From Halobacteriales archaeon QS_3_64_16 (GTDB lineage: Archaea > Halobacteriota > Halobacteria > Halobacteriales > Halococcaceae), in assembly GCA_003021705.1 (NCBI GenBank), contig PXRJ01000015.1, positions 1-64,000 on the forward strand: a DNA stretch of 64,000 nt. The letters are read 5' to 3'. A program made the translations under genes and the position numbers. Below, in pieces: positions 1 through 8,317 of the stretch. Each line of letters starts with the position of its first letter. Positions within the stretch are counted from its first letter, which is position 1. The notes below the pieces were generated by a model. That model saw only the letters and a list, made by a program, of their open reading frames with translations, was not told where the DNA came from and did not search any database.

Positions 1-579
1 CTCGGTCGAGACGTCTCGACCGAAGTGGGCGCGGGGATTCAGGGTTCCGTTGGCGTGATTCTTCACTGCGACGTGGGCTAACTGCTCGTCGGTGGTGCCG
101 TGCTCGTGCATATGGCGTTTGGTGAGCAGGGCAAAGACCCCGGGAAAGGTGAGCCCGGAGGGCTGTTCGTACTGGCGATGGGAAGCGCTCGCGAAGATGC
201 GGGTCATCTCCCCCGTCCCGAGGCCGGTCTCGGGCGTACAGCGCTCGACTCCACCAACGAGAACGGTGTCGTGCCGTCCCGATTCGACGGCCTCGACTGC
301 GTGTTTGAAGGCGTTCGAGGAGGTCGCACAGGCGTCCTCGTAGCGTTGGGCGGGCACGCCGGCGAGGCCGACGTGGGAGGAAAGCGTCGGCGCGAGGTGG
401 GTGTCGTTTTCGGTCTGGCCGCCCATTGCGTTCCCGAAGTACAGCGCGTCGATCTCCCCGCTACCGACTCTCGCGTCGTCGAAGGCGGGGAAGGCCGCCT
501 CGGCGAACAGTTCTGGGAGCGTCCCCTCGTGGACGCCGAAGGGCGTCATTCCGACGCCGATCACGCTTGCTCGTGGCAT
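1..579 (-). CDS. Thiolase family protein (acetyl-CoA acetyltransferase-like), 3' end outside window
   Basis: Only the first 193 residues are present, because the frame runs off the left edge without a stop. The start is the ATG at 577-579, giving the opening MPRASVIGVGMTPFG that is usual for archaeal SCP-x-like thiolases. The segment EDACATSSNAF carries the likely acyl-accepting cysteine at residue 84, and VLVGGVERCT follows as in thiolase-fold enzymes. Family members condense or cleave acyl-CoA; archaeal ones often pair with an OB-fold/zinc ribbon partner gene and some act in isoprenoid synthesis. The partner would lie off the left edge, so the substrate cannot be inferred. Family certain, reaction unproven. 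Confidence 0.85.
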   Translation of the reverse strand, partial: MPRASVIGVGMTPFGVHEGTLPELFAEAAFPAFDDARVGSGEIDALYFGNAMGGQTENDTHLAPTLSSHVGLAGVPAQRYEDACATSSNAFKHAVEAVESGRHDTVLVGGVERCTPETGLGTGEMTRIFASASHRQYEQPSGLTFPGVFALLTKRHMHEHGTTDEQLAHVAVKNHANGTLNPRAHFGRDVSTE

Positions 580-695
580 CGCCTCCCAGTACTGGGTCGA
601 ACCGAATAACTCTGCGGGCGCTGCGGCGCTGTTGCGGCTGCGGTGCTGTCGCGGTAGCGGACAAGTATGCTCGGCACGAGTGAGCCGAAGTCGTT

Positions 696-718
696 CGAAA
701 GGCGCTCCGCGCCTTTCG
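696..718. repeat. Strong stem-loop in the gap between aconitase and thiolase
   Basis: Two perfect 10-base arms, CGAAAGGCGC and GCGCCTTTCG, are separated by TCC. A second, weaker pair (CGAGAC / GTCTCG) follows within about 30 bases. The 243-base gap (580-822) shows no coding frame. The hairpin could be a transcript end structure or a remnant of a short interspersed repeat. Confidence 0.5.
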
Positions 719-808
719 TGATGACGAGACAGCCTTGCCGTCTCGAACCACGAACGAGCGTTTTCAGTCGAGGTTTTCACTGAGCCCGCAGTGAACGAGG
801 ACCTCAGC

Positions 809-815
809 AAAAAAA
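809..815 (-). terminator. Oligo-T terminator of aconitase gene
   Basis: Seven A on the + strand give a run of seven T on the transcribed strand, 8 bases past the aconitase stop. Short T-runs directly after the stop codon are the usual intrinsic terminator in archaea. Confidence 0.55.
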
Positions 816-822
816 GTCGGTG

Positions 823-2793
823 TTAGTCGTCGGCGGATGCCGCGCCCGACCCTTCCTGCTTGGCGCGGGTGTGGGGCAGCTTACCACCGTCCGCGAGGAT
901 CTCGCGTTCGCGCTCGGAGGCTTCGAGCACGCCAGTTGCCTCCCAGTCGTCGTTCACGCGGATGGTGAATTCCTCAGCCCCCGAGCGCACGGCCCCGGCG
1001 ACGTCGTCGACGATCTCGATGTCGTCACCCTCCTCGATCTTCTCGTGGGTCTCTTCATCGATTTCGAGTGGGAGCAGCCCGAAGTTGAAGAGGTTCGCCT
1101 TGTGGATGCGGGCGAAGGACTGGGCGAGAACGCCTTCGACGCCCAGGTACATCGGACAGAGCGCGGCGTGTTCCCGTGAACTCCCTTGGCCGTAGTTCTC
1201 CCCAGCGACGAGGAAGCCACCGTCGGAATCGAGCGCGCGCTGGGCGAAGTCCTCGTCCACTCTCGATAAGGTGAACTCGGAGAGCTTGGGGATGTTAGAC
1301 CGGTACATCAGGATGTCCTGGGTCGCCGGGATAATGTGGTCGGTCGTGATATTATCATCCATCTTGAGCAGGGTCGGGCCGGCGAGGTGTTCCTCCAAGG
1401 GGTCCTTGAGGGGAACGTCGCCGATGTTCGGACCCTTGACGAGGCCGTCGTCGACCCGTTCTTCGGGTGCGATGAGGTCGGCTTTCGACCCGCTGTACTC
1501 CTCGGGGAGCTCGAAGCCGGGCGCTTCGAGATCGCCGAGTTCCTCGGCGAGGTCCCGGGGATCGATTATCTCGCCTTTGAGCGCGGCGGCCGCGGCGACT
1601 TCCGGCGAACAGAGATACACCGAGTCGTCCTCGATGCCCGAGCGGCCCTCGAAGTTGCGATTGAACGTTCGCAACGAGACTGAATCCGACGCCGGTACGT
1701 GGCCGATCCCGATGCAGGCTCCACAGGTCGCTTCCGAGAAGTTGACGCCGGCGGCCATGAGTTCGGCGGTCATGCCCTGACGGGCAAGGATTTCGGAGGC
1801 CTGTTTCGAGCCGGGCGCGACGATCATCTCGGTTTTCTTGTTGATCTCACGTCCTTCTAGCATCTTCGCGGCGGGCAGGATGTCCTCGTAGCCGCCGTTC
1901 GTACACGAGCCGACGATGACCTGATCGACCGACTGGCCCGCTGCCTCGCCCACCGGGACGACGTTGTCGGGCATGGAGGGCTGGGCGATGAGCGGCTCTA
2001 GATCGCTGAGATCGACCGTGATCTGATCGGCGTACTCGGCGTCCTGGTCGGGCTGGAGTTCGGTGTACTGATCGCTCCGGCCGAGCTTCTGTAAGTACTC
2101 TTCGGTCCTCTCGTCGGTACCGAAGAGCGAGGAGGTCGCCCCGAGTTCGGTGCCCATGTTCGTGATCGTCATCCGCTCTGGGACCGAGAGGCTCGCCGCG
2201 CCGGGGCCGGTGTACTCGAGGATCTTCCCGACGCCTCCCTTCACGGAGAGGCGACGCAGCATCTCCAAGATGACGTCCTTCGCGGTCGCCCACTCCGGCA
2301 GTTCGCCTTCCAGGTGGACGTTGACGACTTCCGGCATCTCGATGTAGTACGGTCCCCCACCCATCGCGACCGCGACGTCCAGTCCTCCCGACCCGATCGC
2401 GAGCTGACCCAGCCCTCCTGGGGTCGGCGTGTGTGAGTCCGACCCTAAGAGGGTCTTTCCGGGCGCGGCGAAGTTCTCGCGGTGGACGTTGTGACAGATG
2501 CCATTCCCGGGCCGCGAGAAGTGTGCACCGAAGGTCCCTGCCGCCGACCGGAGGAACCGGTGGTCGTCGCTGTTCTTGAAGTCGAACTGGTAGGTCTGGT
2601 GGTCGCAGTACTGGGCGGCGAGTTCGGTCTGGACCTCGTCCAGACCGAGGGCCTCGAACTGCAACCAGACCAGCGTACCCGTTGTATCCTGGGTGAGGAC
2701 CTGATCGATGTCGATACCGATCTCCTCGCCCACCTCGAGTTCGCCGTCAGCGAGGTGGTCGCTGAGAATCTTTTCGGTGACTGTCTGACCCAT
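823..2793 (-). CDS. acn: Aconitate hydratase
   Basis: This TCA-cycle enzyme interconverts citrate and isocitrate with a [4Fe-4S] cluster in the cytoplasm. The 656-residue protein is the compact archaeal form. The cluster ligands are visible as Cys297 in VGSCTNGGYEDI and Cys357/Cys360 in ATCGACIGIGHVP. HTPTPGGLG lies near residue 121 and the mobile swivel domain carries NYGQGSSREHAAL. The ATG at 2793 lies about 25 bases below a TATA box, so the mRNA is probably leaderless. It is transcribed alone, with an oligo-T run just after its stop. Family assignment is firm; specificity for citrate rather than a homologue rests on overall similarity. Confidence 0.95.
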   Translation of the reverse strand: MGQTVTEKILSDHLADGELEVGEEIGIDIDQVLTQDTTGTLVWLQFEALGLDEVQTELAAQYCDHQTYQFDFKNSDDHRFLRSAAGTFGAHFSRPGNGICHNVHRENFAAPGKTLLGSDSHTPTPGGLGQLAIGSGGLDVAVAMGGGPYYIEMPEVVNVHLEGELPEWATAKDVILEMLRRLSVKGGVGKILEYTGPGAASLSVPERMTITNMGTELGATSSLFGTDERTEEYLQKLGRSDQYTELQPDQDAEYADQITVDLSDLEPLIAQPSMPDNVVPVGEAAGQSVDQVIVGSCTNGGYEDILPAAKMLEGREINKKTEMIVAPGSKQASEILARQGMTAELMAAGVNFSEATCGACIGIGHVPASDSVSLRTFNRNFEGRSGIEDDSVYLCSPEVAAAAALKGEIIDPRDLAEELGDLEAPGFELPEEYSGSKADLIAPEERVDDGLVKGPNIGDVPLKDPLEEHLAGPTLLKMDDNITTDHIIPATQDILMYRSNIPKLSEFTLSRVDEDFAQRALDSDGGFLVAGENYGQGSSREHAALCPMYLGVEGVLAQSFARIHKANLFNFGLLPLEIDEETHEKIEEGDDIEIVDDVAGAVRSGAEEFTIRVNDDWEATGVLEASEREREILADGGKLPHTRAKQEGSGAASADD

Positions 2794-2815
2794 ACACGGT
2801 GATCGACGGCGAGCG

Positions 2816-2824
2816 AATATAAAT
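2816..2824 (-). promoter_or_regulatory. TATA box of aconitase gene
   Basis: On the minus strand this reads ATTTATATT, centred about 27 bases before the acn ATG. That spacing places the transcription start at or next to the start codon. Confidence 0.6.
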
Positions 2825-2860
2825 CCGGTGCGTTCCCCTGCCGTGTAGACACCTATCGTC

Positions 2861-2886
2861 CGGCGTGCCGGTCGACCGGCACGCCG
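2861..2886. repeat. 26-base perfect palindrome
   Basis: The half-site CGGCGTGCCGGTC is followed immediately by its exact reverse complement. It lies between the acn promoter and the broken UspA gene, and the surviving UspA frame begins inside it. It may be a cruciform-forming deletion endpoint, an operator or a transcript hairpin. Confidence 0.6.
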
Positions 2887-3310
2887 CCGGTTCGCGGTCG
2901 ATCCCGCCGCGCGCCACGATGCCGTCCTCGAGGTACTCTACGTGATCGACACCCACAGCCAGGCTGCTCGGATCAGTCCGGGGATGGTCCGCGAGCAGTA
3001 GGGTCCGTACGGACGGAACGCGACCGGACGCGCCGTCGAGTGTGCGGAAGCCGTCGGCGTCGAGGCCAGCGAGACGATCGTCGAGGACGACTCGCCCTCC
3101 CAGACGATTCTCGCATACGCCGACGAGCAGGACTGTGATCTGATCGTGATGGGTACCCACGGCCGTACCGGGCTCGATCGCGTGTTCCTCGGTAGCATGA
3201 CCGAGCGGGTCGTCCGCCGTGCCCCGATTCCAGTTCTCACCGTCGGCATGACTACCGAGGAAGCCAAAGCAACTGAGGAGACCGAAGAGACCGAGCGGAT
3301 CGAGCGGTAA
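2882..3310 (+). pseudogene. UspA-type universal stress protein, truncated and interrupted
   Basis: The frame encodes VLEVLYVIDTHSQ early on and then DCDLIVMGTHGRTGLDRVFL and SMTERVVRRAPIPVLTV, the conserved C-terminal half of UspA domains, including the ATP-binding GTHGRTG segment. The N-terminal strand that normally opens the family (a Met followed by ILVPTDGS-like sequence) is absent; the frame emerges from a palindrome instead. A TAG stop interrupts at 2999-3001, after MVREQ. The end is a short Glu/Thr-rich tail with stop TAA at 3308. Probably a decayed gene; a sequencing error could explain the TAG but not the missing start. Confidence 0.75.
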
Positions 3311-3445
3311 CGCCCGATAGCAGGGCGTCGATCCCTTCCCTTCCCCTCTCCCGTATTCTCGCGCTCGCGTTCGTGTCGTTTCGAGGATCCATCGGGGCAC
3401 CGTCGGACCCGATAGAGACTTGCCGCGGCTCCCCACAGCGAGAGC

Positions 3446-3997
3446 GTGTTCGAATCCGGAGCGTTCGTCGCCGAGCAGCTCTCGCCGGTAGACCCCGAAC
3501 AAGTACAGCCAAACGGCGTCGACCTCACGCTCGACGCCCTCTTCCGCCAGTGCGAGCCCGGTCGCATCGCCCGGGACGGAAAGCGGGTCGGCGAGCGCGA
3601 GACGGTCTCGCCGGAAGAGGGCGCTCGCGAGGGAAACGGCAGCGATGGGGACGAAGCGGGCAGCAACGACGCCGCCATACCGACCTACCGGCTCTCACCT
3701 GGGGGCTACGTCGCTCGCTACGCCGAGACGATCGCAGTCCCCGAGGGCCACGTCGGGTTCGTCTACCCTCGGTCCTCGCTCATGCGTAACTCCTGTACGA
3801 TCGATACGGCCGTCTGGGACGCCGGCTACCGCGGCCGCGGCGAGGGCCTCCTCGAAGCCTATCACGAGATCGAGATCGAACGCGGTGCCCGCATCGCCCA
3901 GTTCGTCCTCGCGCGTGCCGAGCACGAGGGAACCTACGAGGGTGGCTACCAAGGTGAAAATATAGATAATGTAAATGATACCAACAACCTCAAATAG
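3446..3997 (+). CDS. dut: dUTPase / dCTP deaminase family protein
   Basis: These enzymes remove dUTP, or deaminate dCTP, so uracil is not built into DNA and dUMP is supplied for dTMP. The 183-residue protein starts at GTG 3446. It shows NGVDLTLD, then GFVYPRSSLMRN and WDAGYRGRGEG, the nucleotide-binding motifs of the trimeric dUTPase/DCD fold. An acidic glycine-rich insert of about 27 residues (ERETVSPEEG onward) precedes the core, as is common in haloarchaeal versions. The last codons are unusually AT-rich and encode an Asn/Asp-rich tail. dUTPase activity is the usual annotation; sequence alone does not exclude deaminase activity. Confidence 0.85.
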   Translation: MFESGAFVAEQLSPVDPEQVQPNGVDLTLDALFRQCEPGRIARDGKRVGERETVSPEEGAREGNGSDGDEAGSNDAAIPTYRLSPGGYVARYAETIAVPEGHVGFVYPRSSLMRNSCTIDTAVWDAGYRGRGEGLLEAYHEIEIERGARIAQFVLARAEHEGTYEGGYQGENIDNVNDTNNLK

Positions 3998-4024
3998 GAG
4001 TGTAATTTACGACCGTGACAGTAC

Positions 4025-6523
4025 ATGGGTTCCCCCGAACGAGTAGCGCCGATCGAGGCCGACGCTATGGAGTCGCCGGCAGAAGCCCTCTTTCTCGCCG
4101 ATTCCGAGCGTTCCTTCGAGGCCGTCGCGTCACTGCTGGAGACCGAACACGGCATCGGCGTCAGGGTCGCGAGCGACGACGAGGCGGCGCTCGATCGCGT
4201 CGGCAGCGTCGACTGTATCGTTCGTGCCTATCGTCCTGCCGACCGGGAGCCGGCGACTGTCTCGGGGCTCGACGCGGCCGATATCGCTCCCTCGATACCG
4301 ACCGTCATCGTCTGTGCGGACGGAATCGAAGCAGCCCGGGCGCTCTCGGCGGGTGCGGACCGATGTGTCCAGGACGAGGGCGAGTCGGTGGCACTGGCTG
4401 CCCACCTCGCCGCCGCGATCCGCCGGGAGCGTGACGATCGGGAGCGCGAGCGCGCTCGGTACGAGGAGCGCGAGTTCCTCACGAGCGCGCTCGATACGCT
4501 GCCCGACGTGTTCTACGCCGTCGATCCCGACGGTCGGCTGACACACTGGAACGATCGCCTAAACCAGGTCACTAGCTACAGCGACGCCGAACTCGCCGGA
4601 ATGACGCCCGAGGACCTCGTTGCCGAGGAGGACACGGAATCGCGCTCGGCGGCGACTCGATGTGCCGCCCGAGCGGGATCGATCAAGCGGGAAGTAACGC
4701 TACACACGAAGGCGGGCGAGGCGATCCCCTACGAGGTCACGAGCGCGCCCTACAGTGTGGGCAAAGCGGGCGACAGCGCGAACGACGACGGGGACGGCGT
4801 CGCCGGATGGTGTGGGATCGGCCGGGACATCACCGAGCGCAGGGAACGCGAACGCGACCTCCGCGCGGAACAGTCCTTCTCCGAGAGCGTACTCGATGCG
4901 ATTCCCGACGTGTTCTACGCGATCGACGATCGAGGGGAATTTCTCCGATGGAACGATCGGTTGAACGAGGCGACGGGCTACACGGACGCCGAGCTCGCAG
5001 GGATGGACCCCCTCTCGCTCGTCGCAAGCGAGGACCGCGAGTCGGTCGCCGAGGCGATGACGACCGTCTTCGCCGGCGGCGAGGCACAAACCAGGAACTC
5101 GCGGCTTCGGAGGAAGGACGACGAGGAGATCCCCTACGAGTTCAACGGCTCGACGCTGACCGACGCCGATGGCGAGATCGTCGGCCTGGCGGGGACGGCC
5201 CGGGACGTCACCGAGCGCCGCCACCGCGAGCGCGCGCTTCGCTACCAGGCCGACCGTCTGGAGCGCCTCGATCGCATCAACGCCGTCATCCGCGACGTCG
5301 ATCGGGCACTCGTTCGTGCCTCGACGCGCGAGGAGGTAGAACGCGAGGTCTGTGAGCGCCTCGCGAGCGCGACCCCCTACCGTTTCGCCTGGATCGGCGA
5401 GAGCGAGGGAGGGGCGGTGACACCCCGGACGTGGGCCGGCGTCGAGGACGGCTATCTCGACGCACAGGAAGCGGGGGGCGGAGACGCCGAGAGCCCGGAG
5501 AAGGGAACGGCTATCGACAGGAGCGAGGCCAGCGACGTGAGGACGGCTCGGACGGCGATCCGAACGGGCGATATCCAGGTCGTCCAGCAGATCGCCGAGG
5601 AATCTGGCTGTGAGCCCTGGCGCGAGGCCGCACTCGATCGTGGGTATCGGTCCGTGGCGGCCGTTCCGCTCATCTACCGCGGGACGACCTACGGGGTGTT
5701 GTGCATCTACGCTTCCGATCCGAACGCCTTCGAGGATACCGAGCGCACAGTCATAGACGAACTCGCCGGGACGATCGCGTATGCGATCAGTGCCGCCGAA
5801 CGCCGTCGCGCGCTCATGACCGACACCGTGATCGAGGTTACGCTCGCGATCTGTGATCCCTCTCGATTCTTACTCGGCCTCTCGGCCGATCTCGACTGCC
5901 ACCTCGCCCTCGAGGGTCTCGTCCCCCAACCCAATGGCTCGCTCGTCGAGTTCGTCTCCATCGAGGGTGTGCCGGCCTCGGCAGTCCTCGAACGGGCGAG
6001 CGAAGCGGGTGTCGAGGCGACGGTTGTGAGCGACGCTCCAAGTGGGAACGTGAACGACACCGAGAGCGTCGTCCGCTTTCTTGTGCCCGGCCATGATTCC
6101 TCGATCAGCGCCGCCCTCGCGGATCACGGTGGGGTCCTCACCGAAGCGACCGCCGAGGGCGGCGAGGCACGGATCGTCGCCGAGTTCCCGACCGATACCG
6201 ACGTCCGTGCGGTTCTCGCCGCCCTCGAGTCGAACTACCCCGATACCGAACTCCTCGCCCGACAGGAGCGCGAGCGTACCGACGCGAGCGGCACACGCCT
6301 GCGCGGGGCCCTCGCCGACGCGCTCACCGATCGTCAGCACGAGATCCTCGAAACGGCCTACCACGCGGGCTACTTCGAGTGGCCCCGCGAGCGTTCCGGC
6401 GAGGAGTTAGCCGATTCCTTCGACGTCGCCAAGCCGACGCTCCACGAACACCTCCGGGCGGCCGAGCGAAAGCTGCTCGGGACCTTTTTCGACCAGCGAT
6501 TGCCGGAGCAGAACGCTCCGTAG
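4025..6523 (+). CDS. PAS/GAF sensor with Bat and HTH-10 domains (bacterioopsin-activator-like regulator)
   Basis: This is an 832-residue cytoplasmic one-component sensor and transcription regulator. In order it has: a receiver-like N-terminus (about 15-120; PTVIVCADGIEAARALSAGA); two PAS domains (about 150-275 and 285-400), each with FYA(V/I)D and a GRDIT/ARDVTERR end; a GAF domain (about 405-600); a Bat domain (about 610-755); and a C-terminal HTH-10 (LTDRQHEILETAYHAGYFEW, then ADSFDVAKPTLHEHLRAAE). There are no membrane segments. Haloarchaeal proteins of this build respond to light, oxygen or redox cues, but the ligand here is unknown. The neighbouring downstream genes share a palindromic promoter element, making this protein a candidate binder. 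That link is inference from position. Confidence 0.9.
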   Translation: MGSPERVAPIEADAMESPAEALFLADSERSFEAVASLLETEHGIGVRVASDDEAALDRVGSVDCIVRAYRPADREPATVSGLDAADIAPSIPTVIVCADGIEAARALSAGADRCVQDEGESVALAAHLAAAIRRERDDRERERARYEEREFLTSALDTLPDVFYAVDPDGRLTHWNDRLNQVTSYSDAELAGMTPEDLVAEEDTESRSAATRCAARAGSIKREVTLHTKAGEAIPYEVTSAPYSVGKAGDSANDDGDGVAGWCGIGRDITERRERERDLRAEQSFSESVLDAIPDVFYAIDDRGEFLRWNDRLNEATGYTDAELAGMDPLSLVASEDRESVAEAMTTVFAGGEAQTRNSRLRRKDDEEIPYEFNGSTLTDADGEIVGLAGTARDVTERRHRERALRYQADRLERLDRINAVIRDVDRALVRASTREEVEREVCERLASATPYRFAWIGESEGGAVTPRTWAGVEDGYLDAQEAGGGDAESPEKGTAIDRSEASDVRTARTAIRTGDIQVVQQIAEESGCEPWREAALDRGYRSVAAVPLIYRGTTYGVLCIYASDPNAFEDTERTVIDELAGTIAYAISAAERRRALMTDTVIEVTLAICDPSRFLLGLSADLDCHLALEGLVPQPNGSLVEFVSIEGVPASAVLERASEAGVEATVVSDAPSGNVNDTESVVRFLVPGHDSSISAALADHGGVLTEATAEGGEARIVAEFPTDTDVRAVLAALESNYPDTELLARQERERTDASGTRLRGALADALTDRQHEILETAYHAGYFEWPRERSGEELADSFDVAKPTLHEHLRAAERKLLGTFFDQRLPEQNAP

Positions 6524-6542
6524 TTAGGTAGCTCCCTCGAGT

Positions 6543-6558
6543 CCCTAACGAGTTAGGG
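6543..6558. promoter_or_regulatory. Palindromic operator upstream of subtilase gene
   Basis: CCCTAACGAGTTAGGG is a perfect inverted repeat with 7-base arms around GA. It ends 41 bases before the subtilase ATG. A near-identical element sits at the same distance before the LVIVD gene (8262-8277), and an extra GTTAGG half-site lies at 6523. Likely a regulator-binding site. Confidence 0.65.
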
Positions 6559-6598
6559 TCGGTCTTCTTTCCCCTCCGATCCGTGTTCGATACTTGCA

Positions 6599-8083
6599 AT
6601 GACCGACAGCAACGAAGCGGACGACGCGCGCGACAGCTCGGGATCGGGACTCTCGCGACGAGCGGCGATGAAGACCGTCGGCGCGGCGGGAGCCGGTGCG
6701 CTCGTGCCCTTCGGGATCGGTTCGGCCGCCGGCCAGTCCTCGGGCGGGACGATCGACGACGCGCTCGATACGTCGAGCGACAGTTCTCAGGAGGTGCTGG
6801 TGGTCTTCGAGACGATCGACGACACCAGTCTCTTGGAGGACTTCGACCTCGCGAACGGCTATCACGCCTTCGAGGTGCTGCCCATCGCCTACACCGAACT
6901 CACCGGCACACAGATCGAGGAGGTCGCGGGCGATGCTACAGTTCGCTACGTCGAGAAGAACAAAGAACTCGACTATCACAACGACGACGCTCGCGAGGTC
7001 ACGGGGGCCGGTACCGTCCAGACCGATCTCGGCTATTCGGGCGAGTCGGTGCACTCGGTCGTGATCGACTCGGGGATCGACGGTACCCACCCCGACCATC
7101 AGGAGAACTTGGTTGGTCACTGGCGCTACGTCAACCCTTTGTCGAGCAGTGACGGGACGATCTGGCTACCGGCGAGCGACGCCGACACCGACGACAACGG
7201 CCACGGGACCCATACTTCGGGGACGGTCGCGGGCGACGGCTCGGCGAGCGACGGTCACTGGCGCGGGATGGCGCCCGCGGCCGATCTCACGGTGTACTCG
7301 GCGGGCCTGTCCCTATTTGTCGTCAAGGCCGTCGCGGCGTTCGACCACATGCTCGCGCGCAAGCGCGCAGGTGAAACCGACGTACAGGTGGTCTCGAATT
7401 CCTACGGTAGCTCCGGCCCCGAGGACTTCAACCCCGACGGCTCGCTCGAAGTCGCCACCTGGGAGTCCTTCAAGCAAAACGTTCTGCCGGTGTTCTCGGC
7501 TGGGAACTCCGGGCCGGGAACGAACACGTTGAACGCCTACACGAAAGCGCCCCACGTACTGGGCGTCGCCGCGAACAAAGACGACAAAACGGTCACGGAC
7601 TTTTCCTCCAGAGGGCGAAAACCGAGCTACGACGGCGAGACGAACTACGACCGGAAGGAAGCGCTCGGCAACCTCGAAACGTACTACGAGTCCGGCGACG
7701 CTTCCGGGCCGCTCGGCATCTATCGCAACGGCGTCGGCGCGCCGGGCAACGCGGTGATGAGCACAATGGGTCCCACCGACCCGCTCCAGGGTCTCAACCC
7801 CGACGACGAACCCTTCTACGCGGCCATCTCGGGCACCTCGATGTCCTGTCCGGGGATCGCGGGCATCGCGACCCTCGTGATCGACGCTGCTCGACAGAAC
7901 GGCGAGGGCACCCCCGATTCGATCGACGTGCTCAAGACGATCGAAGCGACCGCCGATGACGCACTGGACAGTTACAACCCCTGGAACATCGGTACGGGCT
8001 TCGTCGACGCCGTCGATGCCGTCTCCCGCGCCGAGAAGGGCCAGTTCGCTTCGTTCGGTCAGATCAAACTCGTCGATTACTGA
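6599..8083 (+). CDS. Tat-exported subtilisin-like serine protease (S8, halolysin-like)
   Basis: An extracellular protease of 494 residues. The N-terminus carries a Tat signal, SRRAAMKTVGAAGAGALVPF, followed by Ala/Gly. An inhibitor-like propeptide (about 50-130, ending YVEKNKELDY) precedes the catalytic domain. The catalytic triad is visible: Asp in VVIDSGIDGTHPDH, His in DNGHGTHTSGT and Ser in ISGTSMSCPGIAG, with the oxyanion Asn in VFSAGNSGPG. No C-terminal PKD or other extension is present, so it is shorter than classical halolysins. It lies downstream of the Bat-type regulator and has its own palindrome-containing promoter. Start ATG 6599 fits the signal peptide. Confidence 0.92.
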   Translation: MTDSNEADDARDSSGSGLSRRAAMKTVGAAGAGALVPFGIGSAAGQSSGGTIDDALDTSSDSSQEVLVVFETIDDTSLLEDFDLANGYHAFEVLPIAYTELTGTQIEEVAGDATVRYVEKNKELDYHNDDAREVTGAGTVQTDLGYSGESVHSVVIDSGIDGTHPDHQENLVGHWRYVNPLSSSDGTIWLPASDADTDDNGHGTHTSGTVAGDGSASDGHWRGMAPAADLTVYSAGLSLFVVKAVAAFDHMLARKRAGETDVQVVSNSYGSSGPEDFNPDGSLEVATWESFKQNVLPVFSAGNSGPGTNTLNAYTKAPHVLGVAANKDDKTVTDFSSRGRKPSYDGETNYDRKEALGNLETYYESGDASGPLGIYRNGVGAPGNAVMSTMGPTDPLQGLNPDDEPFYAAISGTSMSCPGIAGIATLVIDAARQNGEGTPDSIDVLKTIEATADDALDSYNPWNIGTGFVDAVDAVSRAEKGQFASFGQIKLVDY

Positions 8084-8261
8084 ACGGCGATAGCGCCCCT
8101 CGGCTCTTCTCGATGCTCCCGTCGTCCGTTTTCCGTTGTATCTCCGTCCGTCGTGCCTTGGCGGGAACTGCTCCGAGCCCCGGCCGGTGTCGTGTCCTGT
8201 TGAGTCGTGTCGCACTGTATTGTCTCGTCTTCGACCGGCGTGTCCACGGTCGCCCGTGAAT

Positions 8262-8277
8262 CCCTAACTCGTTAGGT
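8262..8277. promoter_or_regulatory. Second copy of the CCCTAAC-palindrome, upstream of LVIVD gene
   Basis: CCCTAACTCGTTAGGT matches the element at 6543-6558 except for the central dinucleotide and the last base. It also ends exactly 41 bases before an ATG. The flanking DNA is otherwise dissimilar, so the match is not a simple recent duplication of the whole promoter. Confidence 0.65.
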
Positions 8278-8317
8278 CCGGCGTTGACATGCGGCGAGCG
8301 CCAATCGGAGTGATACG

